64,000 nt of DNA. Source: Nectonema munidae (taxonomy: Eukaryota; Nematomorpha; Nectonematoida; Nectonematidae). Under the pieces are notes generated by a model, which saw nothing but the letters and a program-made list of their open reading frames with translations, ran no database searches and was not told where the DNA came from. Shown here piece by piece: positions 48,429 to 59,037 of this stretch. Made by a program: the position numbers and the translations under genes. Numbering within the stretch: the stretch's first letter is position 1; each line of letters starts with the position of its first letter. Location: contig JAUIRK010001058.1 of assembly GCA_030549495.1 (NCBI GenBank), positions 15,001 through 79,000 on the forward strand, read 5' to 3'.

Positions 48429-51400
48429 GTGCTCCTTGTTTGTGTCTGCCTGTGTTATAGTGCCCCATGTTTGAGTGCCTCCTGTTTATGCCTGCTTGTG
48501 TTTGAATGCCCCCTGTTGGTGTTTGCCTGTGTTAAAGTGCTCCCTTTATGTGCCTGCCTGTGTTTAAGTCAACCCTGTTTGTGCCTGCCTGTGTTTGAGT
48601 GTTCCTGTTTGAGCCTTCCTGTGTTTGAGTGCTCCTTGTTTGTGACTGCCTGTGTTATAGTGCCACATGTTTGTGCCTGCCTCTGTTTGAGGGCCTCCTG
48701 TTGTTTGAGTGCTCCCTGTTTGTGTCTGTCCGTGCTTGAGTGCCCCATATTTGTGTCTGTCTGTGTTTGAGTGCCTTCTGTTTGTGCCTGCCTGTGTTTG
48801 TGTCCTCCTTGTTTGTGCGTTCCTGTGTTTGTGTGGCCCCTGTAGGTGTTTACCTGTTTTAAAGTGCTCCCTTTTTCTCCCTGAATCTGTTTAAGTGCTA
48901 CCTGTTTGTGCTTGCATGTGTTTAAGTTTTCCCTGTTTGTGCCTGCCTGTGTTTAAATCCTCCCTGTTTGTGCTTGCTTGTGTTTGAGTGCTCCCTGTTT
49001 GTGCCTGCCTGTGTTTGAGTGCTCCTTGTTTGAACCTGCCTGTGTTTGAGTGCTCCTTATTTGTGTCTGCCTGTGTTATAGTGTCCCATGTTTGAGTTCC
49101 TCTTGTTTTTGCCTGCTTGTGCCTTCCTGTGTTTGAATGCCCTTTGTTGGTGCTTGCCTGTGTTAAAGTACTCCCTTTTTGAGCCTGAATCTGTTTAAGT
49201 GCTCCCTGTTTGTGCCTGCCTGTGTTTAAGTCCACCTTGTTTGTACCTGCGTGTGTTGGGTTTTCCCTGTTTGAGCCCTTGTTTGAACCTGCTGCGTTTG
49301 AGTGCTCCGTGTTTGTGTCTGCCTGTGTTATAGTGCCCCATGTTTGAGTACCTCCTGTTTATGCCTGATTGTGTTTGATTGCCCCCTGTTGGTGTTTGCC
49401 TGTGTTAAAGTGCTCCTTTTTGTGCCTGTCTCTGTTTAAGTGCTCCCTGTTTGTGTTTAAGTCAACGCTATTTGTGCCTGCGTGTGTTGGGTTCTCCCTG
49501 TTTGAGTGCCTGCCTGTGTTTAAGTGCTCCTTGTTTCTGCTTGACTATTGTTTAAGTCCTACCTGTGTTTAAGTGCTCCTTGTTTGTGCCTCCATGTGTT
49601 TGGGTGCTCCCTGTTGATAGAGTGCTCGTTGTTTGTTCCTGCCTGTGTTTGAGTGCTCCCTGATTTTGCCTGTGTGTGTTTGAGTACCCTCTGTTGGTAC
49701 TTGCCTGTGTTTAAGTGTTCCCTTTTTGTGTTGAATCTGTTTAAGTGCTCCCTGTTTGAGCTTGCATGTGTTTAAGTGTTCCCTGTTTGTGCCAGCCTGT
49801 GTTTACGTACTCCCTGACTGTGCCTATTTGTGTTTGAGTGCTCCCTTTTTGAACTTGCCTGTGTTTGAGTGCTCCTTGTTTGTGTCTGCCTGTGTTATAG
49901 TGCCCCATGTTTGAGTGCCTCCTGTTTATGCCTTCTTGTGTTTGAATGCCCCCTGTTGGTGTTTGCCTGTGTTAAAGTGCTCCCTTTATGTGCCTGCCTA
50001 TGTTTTTTGAGTGCCTCCTGTTGTTTGAGCTAGCTCCCTGTTTGTGTCTGTCCGTGCTTGAGTGCCCCATATTTGTGCCTGCCTGTGTTTGAGTGCCTTC
50101 TGTTTGTGCCTGCCTGTGTTTGTGTCATCCTTGTTTGTGCGTTCCTGTGTTTGTGTGGCCCCTGTAGGTGTTTACCTGTTTTAAAGTGCTCCCTTTTTCT
50201 CCCTGAATCTGTTTAAATGCTACCTGTTTGTGCTTGCATGTGTTTAAGTTTTCCCTGTTTGTGCCTGCCTGTGTTTAAATCCTCCCTGTTTGTGCTTGCT
50301 TGTGTTTGAGTGCTCCCTGTTTGAACCTGCCTGTGTTTGAGTGCTCCTTATTTGTGTCTGCCTGTGTTATAGTGTCCCATGTTTGAGTTCCTCTTGTTTT
50401 TGCCTGCTTGTGCCTTCCTGTGTTTGAATGCCCTTTGTTGGTGCTTGCCTGTGTTAAAGTACTCCCTTTTTGAGCCTGAATCTGTTTAAGTGCTCCCTGT
50501 TTGTGCCTGCCTGTGTTTAAGTCCACCTCTGTTTGTACCTGCGTGTGTTGGGGTTTTCCTGTTTGAGCCCTTGTTTGAACCTGCCTGCGTTTGAGTGCTC
50601 CGTGTTTGTGTCTGCCTCTGTTATAGTGCCCCATGTTTGAGTGCCTCCTGTTTATGCCTGCTTGTGTTTGATTGCCCCCTGTTGGTGTTTGCCTGTGTTA
50701 AAGTGCTCCCTTTTTGTGCCTGTCTCTGTTTAAGTGCTCCCTGTTTGTGTGCCTGTGTTTAAGTCAACCCTATTTGTGCCTGCGTGTGTTGGGTTCTCCC
50801 TGTTTGAGTGCCTGCCTGTGTTTAAGTGCTCCTTGTTTCTGCTTGACTATTGTTTAAGTCCTACCTGTGTTTAAGTGCTCCTTGTTTGTGCCTGCCCTGT
50901 GTTTGGGTGCTCCCTGTTGATAGAGTGCTCGTTGTTTGTTCCTGCCTGTGTTTGAGTGCTCCCTGTTTTTTGCCTGTTGTGCTGTGTTTGAGTGCCCTCT
51001 GTTGGTACTTGCCTGTGTTTAAGTGTTCCCTTTTTGTGTTGAATCTGTTTAAGTGCTCCCTGTTTGAGCTTGCATGTGTTTAAGTGTTCCCTGTTTGTGC
51101 CAGCCTGTGTTTACGTACTCCCTGTTTGTGCCTACCTGTGTTTGAGTGCTCCCTTTTTGAACCTGCCTGTGTTTGAGTGCTCCTTGTTTGTGTCTGCCTG
51201 TGTTATAGTGCCCCATGTTTGAGTGCCTCCTGTTTATGCCTGCTTGTGTTTGAATGCCCCCTGTTGGTGTTTGCCTGTGTTAAAGTGCTCCCTTTTTGTG
51301 CCTGCCTGTGTTTAAGTCCACCCTGTTTGTGCCTGCGTGTGTTGGGTGCTCCCTGTTTGAGCCTGCCTGTGTTTGAGTGCTCCTTGTTTGTGTCTGCCTG

Positions 51401-54313
51401 TGTTATAGTGCCCCATGTTTGTGCCTGCCTCTGTTTTGAGGCCTTTTTTGATCCCTTTTGTGTCTGCCTTGTTGTCTCCTGTTTGTGCCTGCCTGTGTTT
51501 GTGTCCTTCCTTGTTTGTGCGTTCCTGTGTTTGTGTGGCCCCTGTAGGTGTTTACCTGTTTTAAAGTGCTCCCTTTTTCTCCCTGAATCTATTTAAATGC
51601 TCCCTGTTTGTGCTTGCATGTGTTTAAGTTTTCCCTGTTTGTGCCTGCCTGTGTTTAAGTGCTCCCTTGTTTGTGCCTGCCTGTGTTTGAGTGCTCCTTG
51701 TTTGTGTCTGCCTGTGTTATAGTGTCCCATGTTTGAGTTCCTCTTGTTTTTGCCTGTTTGCCTTCCTGTGTTTGAATGCCCTCTTGTTGGTGCTTGCCTG
51801 TGTTAAAGTACTCCCTTTTTGAGCCTGAATCTGTTTAAGTGCTCCCTGTTTGTGCCTGCCTGTGTTTAAGTCCACTCTGTTTGTACCTGCGTGTGTTGGG
51901 TTTTCCTGTTTGAGCCCTTGTTTGAACCTGCCTGTGTTTGAGTGCTCCTTGTTTGTGTCTGCCTGTGTTATAGTGCCCCATGTTTGGGTGCCTCCTGTTT
52001 GTGCCTTCTTGTGTTTGAATGCCCCTTGTTGGTACTTGCCTGTGTTAAAGTGCTCCCTTTTTGTGCCTGTCTCTGTTTAAGTGCTCCCTGTTTGTGCTTG
52101 CCTGTGTTTAAGGCAACCCTGTTTGTGCCTCCCTGTGTTTAAGTTTTCCCAATGCGTGCTCCCTTTTTGAGCCTGCCTGTGTTTGAGTGCTACTTGTTTG
52201 TGTCTGCCTGTGTTATGGGTGCCCCATGTTTGAGTGCCTCTGTTTTCCTGTTTGTTCCTGCCTGTGTTAAAGTGCTCCCTTTTTGTGCCTGTCTCTGTTT
52301 AAGTGCTCCCTGTTTGTGCCTGCCTGTGTTTAAGTCAACCCTGTTTGTGCCTGCGTGTGTTGGGTTCTCCCTGTTTGATGCCTGCCTGTGTTTAAGTGCT
52401 CCTTGTTTCTGCTTGCCTATTGTTTAAGTCCTACCTGTGTTTAAGTGCTCCTTGTTTGTGCCTACCCGTGTTTGGGTGCTCCCTGTTGATTGAATGCTCG
52501 TTGTTGTTCCTGCCTGTGTTTGAGTGCTCCCTGTTTTTGCCTGTGTGTGTTTGCCCTCTGTTTGTACTTGCCTGTGTTTGAGTGCCCTTTTTGTGAATTT
52601 TTAATTTGATGTGTTAAGTCCCCCTGTTTGTGCTTGCCTTTTCTGTGTTTGAGTGCTCCCTTTTTGAGCCTGCCTGTGTTTGAGTGCTCCTTGTTTGTGT
52701 CTGCCTGTGTTATAGTGCCCCATGTTTGAGTGCCTCCTGTTTATGCCTGCTTGTGTTTGATTGCCCCCTGTTGGTGTTTGCCTGTGTTAAAGTGCTCCCT
52801 TTTTGTGCCTGTCTCTGTTTAAGTGCTCCCTGTTTGTGCCTGCCTGTGTTTAAGTCAACCCTGTTTGTGCCTGCGTGTGTTGGGTTCTCCCTGTTTGAGT
52901 GCCTGCCTGTGTTTAAGTGCTCCTTGTTTCTCCTTGCCTTTGTTTGTTCTGTTTTCCCTTGTTTGTGCCTGACTATGTTTGGGTGCTCCCTGTTGATTGA
53001 GTACTCGTTGTTTGTTCCTGCCTGTGTTTGAGTGCTCCCTTTTTTGCCTTGTGCTTCTGTGTTTGAGTGCCCTCTGTTGGTTCTTGCCTGTGTTTAAGTG
53101 TTCCCTTTTTGTGCCTAAATCTGTTTAAGTGCTCCTGTTTGGCTTGCATGTGTTTAAGTCCACCCTGTTTGTGCCAGCCTGTGTTACGGGTGCCTCCCTG
53201 TGTTTGAGTGCTCCCTTTTTGAACCTGCCTGTGTTTGAGTGCTCCTTGTTTGTGTCTGCCTGTGTTATAGTGCCCCATGTTTGAGTGCCTCCTGTTTATG
53301 CCTGCTTGTGTTTGATTGCCCCCTGTTGGTGTTTGCCTGTGTTAAAGTGCTCCCTTTTTGTGCCTGTCTCTGTTTAAGTGCTCCCTGTTTGACTGCCTGC
53401 CTGTGTTTAAGTGCTCCTTCTTTCTGCTTGACTATTGTTTAAGTCCTACCCGTGTTTAAGTGCTTCTTGTTTGTGCCTGACCGTGTTTGGGTGCTCCCTG
53501 TTGATTGAGTGCTCGTAGTTTGTTCCTGCCTTTGTTTGAGTGCTCCCTATTTTGCCTATGTGGGTTTGAGAGCCCTCTGTTGGTACTTGCCTGTCTTTAA
53601 GTGTTCCCTTTTTGTGCCTAAATCTGTTTAAGTGCTTGCATGTGGTTAAGTCCACCCTGTTTGTGCTTGCCTGTGTCGGGTGCTCACTGTGTTTGAGTGC
53701 TCCCTTTTTGAGCCTGCCTGTGTTTGAGTGCTCCTTGTTTGTGTCTGCCTGTGTTATAGTGACCCATGTTTGAGTGCCTCCTGTTTATGACTGCTTGTGT
53801 TTGATTGCCCCTGTTGGTGTTTGCCTGTGTTAAAGTGCTCCCTTTTTGTGCCTGTCTCTGTTTAAGTGCTCCCTGTTTGTGTCTGCCTGTGTTTAAGTCA
53901 ACCCTGTTTGTGCCTGCGTGTGTTGGGTTCTCCCTGTTTGAGTGCCTGCCTGTGTTTAAGTGCTCCTTCTTTCTGCTTGACTATTGTTTAAGTCCTACCC
54001 ATGTTTAAGTGCCCCTTGTTTGTGCCTGACAGTGTTTGGGTGCTCCCTGTTGATAGAGTGCTCGTTGTTTGTTCCTGCCTGTGTTTGAGTGCTCCCTGTT
54101 TTTGCCTGTATGTGCTTCCTGTGTTTGAGTGCCCTCTGTTGGTTCTTGCCTGTGTTAAAGTGTTCCCTTTTTGTGTTGAATCTGTTTAAGTGCTCCCTGT
54201 TTGAGCTTGCATGTGTTTAAGTGTTCCCTGTTTGTGCCAGCCTGTGTTTACGTACTCCCTGTTTGTGCCTACCTGTGTTTGAGTGCTCCCTTTTTGAACC
54301 TGCCTGTGTTTGA
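48429..54313 (+). repeat. H2 higher-order unit 3, expanded (5,885 bp)
   Basis: The first 2.2 kb follows unit 2 exactly in spacing (49369 against 44488). About 1,003 bp is added between 50.9 and 53.4 kb, where the monomers are also irregular (about 51420-51480, 52240-52650, 52930-52960, 53120-53200). Confidence 0.7.
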
Positions 54314-56526
54314 GTGCTCCTTGTTTGTGTCTGCCTGTGTTATAGTGCCCCATGTTTGAGTGCCTCCTGTTTATGCCTGCTTGTGTTTGAATGCCCCCTG
54401 TTGGTGTTTGCCTGTGTTAAAGTGCTCCCTTTATGTGCCTGCCTGTGTTTAAGTCAACCCTGTTTGTGCCTGCCTGTGTTTGAGTGCTCCCTGTTTGAGC
54501 CTTCCTGTGTTTGAGTGCTCCTTGTTTGTGACTGCCTGTGTTATAGTGCCCCATGTTTGTGCCTGCCTCTGTTTGAGTGCCTCCTGTTGTTTGAGTGCTC
54601 CCTGTTTGTGTCTGTCCGTGCTTGAGTGCCCCATATTTGTGCCTGCCTGTGTTTGAGTGCCTTCTGTTTGTGCCTGCCTGTGTTTGTGTCCTCCTTGTTT
54701 GTGCGTTCCTGTGTTTGTGTGGCCCCTGTAGGTGTTTACCTGTTTAAAGTGCTCCCTTTTTCTCCCTGAATCTGTTTAAATGCTACCTGTTTGTGCTTGC
54801 ATGTGTTTAAGTTTTCCCTGTTTGTGCCTGCCTGTGTTTAAATCCTCCCTGTTTGTGCTTGCTTGTGTTTGAGTGCTCCCTGTTTGTGCCTGCCTGTGTT
54901 TGAGTGCTCCCTGTTTGAACCTGCATGTGTTTGAGTGGTCCTTATTTGTGTCTGCCTGTGTTATAGTGTCCCATGTTTGAGTCCCTCTTGTTTTTGCCTG
55001 CTTGTGCCTTCCTGTGTTTGAATGCCCCTTGTTGGTGCTCGCCTGTGTTAAAAAACTCACTTTTTGAGCCTGAATCTGTTTAAGTGCTCCCTGTTTGGGC
55101 CTGCCTGTGTTTAAGTCCACTTTGTTTGTACCTGCGTGTGTTGGGTTTTTCCTGTTTGAGCCCTTGTTTGAACCTGCCTGCATTTGAGTGCTCCGTGGTT
55201 GTGTCTGCCTCTGTTATAGTGCCCCATGTTTGAGTGCCTCCTGTTTATGCCTGCTTGTGTTTGAATGCCCCCTGTTGGTGGTTGCCTGTGTTAAAGTGTC
55301 CCTTTTTGTGCCTGTCTCTGTTTAAGTGCTCCCTGTTTGTGACTGCCTGTGTTTAAGGTAACCCTATTTGTGCCTACGTGTGTTGGGTTCTCCCTGTTTG
55401 AGTGCCTGCCTGTGTTTAAGTGCTACTTGTTTGTGCCTGCCTGTGTTTGGGTGCTCCCTGTTGATAGAGTTCTCGTTGTTTGTTCCTGCCTGTGTTAAAG
55501 TGCTCCCTTTTTGTGCCTGACTCTGTTTAAGTGCTCCCTGTTTGTGCCTGAATGTGTTTAAGTCAACCCTATTTGTGCCTGCGTGTGTTGGGTTCCCCTG
55601 TTTGAGTGCCTGCCTGTGTTTAAGTGCTCCTTGTTTCTGCTTGACTATTGTTTAAGTCCTACCTGTGTTTAAGTGCTCCTTGTTTGTGCCTGCCTGTGTT
55701 TGGGTGCTCCCTGTTGATAGAGTGCTCGTTGTTGTTCCTGCCTGTGTTTGAGTGCTCCCTATTTTGCCTGTGTGGGTTTGAGAGCCCTCTGTTGGTACTT
55801 GCCTGTGTTTAAGTGTTCCCTTTTTGTGCCTAAATCTGTTTAAATGCTTGCATGTGGTTAAGTCCACCCTGTTTGTGCTTGCCTGTGTCGGGTGCTCGCT
55901 GTGTTTGAGTGCTCCCTTTTTGAGCCTGCCTGTGTTTGAGTGCTCCTTCTTTGTGTCTGCCTGTGTTATAGTGACCCATGTTTGAGTGCCTCCTGTTTAT
56001 GCCTGGTTGTGTTTGATTGCCGCCTGTTGGTGTTTGCCTGTGTTAAAGTGCTCCCTTTTTGTGCCTGTCTCTTTTTAAGTGCTCCCTGTATGTGTCTGCC
56101 TCTGTTTAAGTCAACCCTGTTTGTGCCTGCGTGTGTTGGGTTCTCCCTGTTTGAGTGCCTGCCTGTGTTTAAGTGCTCCTTGTTTCTGCTTGACTATTGT
56201 TTAAGTCCTACCCGTGTTTAAGTGCCCCTTGTTTGTGCCTGACCGTGTTTGGGTGCTCCCTGTTGATTGAGTGCTCGTAGTTTGTTCCTGCCTTTGTTTG
56301 AGTGCTCCCTGTTTTTGCCTGTATGTGCTTCCTGTGTTTGAGTGCCCTCTGTTGGTTCTTGCCTGTGTTAAAGTGTTCCCTTTTTGTGTTGAATCTGTTT
56401 AAGTACTCCCTGTTTGAGCTTGCATGTGTTTAAGTGTTCCCTGTTTGTGCCAGCCTGTGTTTACGTATTCCCAGTTTGTGTCTACCTGTGTTTGAGTACT
56501 CCCTTTTTGAACCTGCCTGTGTTTGA
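54314..56526 (+). repeat. H1-type unit in array B (2,213 bp)
   Basis: After the H2 units the spacing returns to 2,213 bp. The monomer order matches the array A units at 19-28 kb, including the TTTTTCCTG and AAAAAACTCAC variants near 55050 and 55145. Confidence 0.8.
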
Positions 56527-57022
56527 GTGCTCCTTGTTTGTGTCTGCCTGTGTTATAGTGCCCCATGTTTGAGTGCCTCCTGTTTATGCCTGCTTGTGTT
56601 TGAATGCCCCCTGTTGGTGTTTGCCTGTGTTAAAGTGCTCCCTTTTTGGGCCTGTCTCTGTTTAAGTGCTACCTGTTTGTGTCTGCCTGTGTTTAAGTCA
56701 ACCCTGTTTGTGCCTGGCTGTGTTTGAGTACTCCTTGTTTGAACCTGCCTGTGTTTGAGTGCTCCTTATTTGTGTCTGCCTGTATTTGGGTGCTCCCTGT
56801 TGATAGATTGCTGGTTGTTTGTTCCTGCCTGTGTGTGAGTGCTCCCTCTTTTGCCTGTGTGTTTTTGAGTGCCCTCTGTTGGTACTTGCCTGTGTTAAGT
56901 GTTCCCTTTTTGTGCCTAAATCTGTTTGTGCTTGCATGTGGTTAAGTCCACCCTATTTGTGCTTCCCTGTGTCGTGTGCTCGCTGTGTTTGAGTGCCTGC
57001 CTGTGTTTAAGTGCTCCCTTCT

Positions 57023-57922
57023 CTCCTTGCCCTCGTTGTTTGTGTTTGACTGTGTTTGGATGCTCCCTGTTGATTTAGTGCTTTTTGTTTGTTAATGCCT
57101 GTGTTTGAGTGCTCTCTGTTAGTAACTGCCTGCGTTTGAGTGTTACCTGTTTGCGCCTGCCTGTATCTAACTGCTCGCTGTTTGTGCCTGTGTTTAATTC
57201 CACATTGTTTGTGCTTGAATATGTTGGGTTCTCCCTGTTTCTGCTTGCTTATTGTTTAAGTCCTACCTGTGTTTAAGTGCCCCTTGTTTGTGCCTGACCG
57301 TGTTTGGGTGCTCCCTGTTGATTGAGTACTCGTCATTTGTTCCTGCCTGTGTTTGAGCCCTCCCTGTGTTTGAGTACCCTCTGTTGGTGCTTGCCTGTGC
57401 TAAAGTGCTCCCTTTTTGTGCCTGAATCTGTTTAAGTGCTTGCATATGTGTAAGTGTTCCCTGTTTGTGCCTGCCTGTGTTTAAGTCCTCCCTGTGTTTG
57501 AATGCTCCTTGTTTGTGTCTGCCTGTGTTATAATGCTCGATTTTTGTGGCTGCCTGTTGTTTAAGTGCTCCCTGTGTTATAGGACCCCCTATTTGTGTCT
57601 GCCTGTTGTTTAAGTGCTCCCTATTTGTCCTCCTTCTATGTGCGTTTCTGTTTTTGAGTGCCTGCCTGTGTTTAAGTGCTCCCTGTTTTTAGTTGCCTAT
57701 TGTTTAAGTCCTACCTGGGTTTAATTGTTTCTTGTTTGTGCCTGACCGTGTTTGAATGCTCTCTGTTAATTGAGTGCTCGTCGTTTGTTCCTGCCTGTGT
57801 TTGAGTGCTCCCTGTTTTTGCCTGTATATGCTTGAGTGCTTCCTGCTTGTGCCTTCCAGTTTTTGAGTGCCTTCAGCTTGTGCATGCCTGTGTTTGTTAA
57901 AGTGCTCCCTTTTTGTGCCTGT
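57023..57922 (+). repeat. Array B, diverged 3' edge
   Basis: Colinear with 32161-33010. The offset between matching landmarks falls only from 24,862 to about 24,794 bp across the block. The array ends at GTGCCTGTC, where AT-rich sequence begins. Confidence 0.8.
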
Positions 57923-59037
57923 CAATGCAGTTATGTGTGCAAAGGTGATATAGGATATTTTGTATGCAAAAAATACAATGCAGGGTAAGCAATTAAAATT
58001 TTACTTACGTATTGTATAAATTCACTCAGCACTAATGGTACACATATTCCAATAAATTCTTATTCTTTTAACTATAATTATTATAATCGTTTAAATCCAG
58101 ATGGTACCTTTATTATTAGAGCCCAAATGGTTGTTACAGTTTGCCTCTCAGCTTAATTGTTGAAGGTCATGTGTGGTTCTAGCCTCTTAAAAAAACAGAA
58201 AACTATTATTAACAATCTCAAGCATAATGCGAGTATCTGAAAATCAAGGGCTTTGATATCGAACCAACCTTTATGCTAAGTATTATCATAAATAAAAACT
58301 ATATTTGTAGTTTTATTTACTTTTACTTTTTGTTCTTGATTTTTTATTAAATAACAAGTCTATCTAAAATCAAATCTAAGTTTGAATTTATTTGTAAATA
58401 TTTTTACGCTAAACTTATACCATAAATCTTTTATTTTTTAAAGTTGTACTAACTTAGTTTTTAAATTAATTATTTTTCTAAAATTTTCTGCATTATTTAA
58501 AGTAGAGTTAATTAATATTGGTGACTTCAAATTTGAGCATTGGTTGTTTCAATCCTCTCTTTATAAACTTCTGACAGAGGTCCGTAACCAGACGGGTTCG
58601 AGAGGGAGTAGTTGATTCCATCGACGTAGCTAACTTTTATCCTCAGGGTAGCGGCATGAAAAATTCAAGGAGGAGAGGTGGTAAAATGTTTTAACTTTTT
58701 TTTTACCCTTTGTTAGTTGTCTATGTTTTTTCAACTGAATTAGGACCATTTTGCACCACTAAATCCCAAAGTGAAATGTATTTTTCTTAGTTAGGGCAGG
58801 TTTTGCTAATTTGATTTTTTAAAATGTGGCCTTGCATAATTTATTACATTTTTGTTTTTATCAGTTGATTTTTTATTTAGTTCTCATCCAAAATGGGTTT
58901 TAAGGGAAACAAAAATAATTTTCTTAAAGGATGTATTAAGTGTTACAAACTTTAATTCCTGTAAATTGAAAAATAGACATTGATTTAAGGTAAGTACATG
59001 AAAATTAAATTTTAAATTGCTATTGTGCAAAATTTAG
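57923..59037. other. AT-rich right flank, no gene
   Basis: No gene recognised. A GACGGGTTCGAGAGG stretch near 58597 resembles box B of a tRNA, but no box A is seen at the right distance. Confidence 0.5.

Larger units (their letters stand above)
34372..57922 (+). repeat. Satellite array B (31-bp monomer, 23.6 kb)
   Basis: The same monomer family and orientation as array A. The 5' 1.7 kb and 3' 0.9 kb are diverged. The centre is homogenised into a higher-order repeat of about 4.88 kb, and the 3' part carries a 2.2-kb unit of the array A type. Confidence 0.98.

Noticed and set aside
7071-57922. CRISPR array
   Set aside because: Monomers are contiguous without unique spacers, and the surrounding DNA is eukaryotic.
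7071-57922. Cysteine-rich, silk-like or toxin-like repeat protein gene
   Set aside because: The apparent Cys/Leu peptides come from TGT/TGC/CTG in the satellite. Frames are broken regularly and change register every monomer.
7071-57922. Telomeric repeat
   Set aside because: No TTAGG or TTAGGG runs. The monomer is 31 bp and lies between ordinary flanks.
7447-57925. Many open frames of 60-141 codons on both strands inside the arrays
   Set aside because: They are rotations of the 31-bp monomer, recur at the repeat spacing, start and end at monomer variants, and show no start context, splice sites or non-repeat sequence.
58570-58640. tRNA-like segment
   Set aside because: A single box-B-like GGGTTCGAGAGG without a matching box A or acceptor stem.
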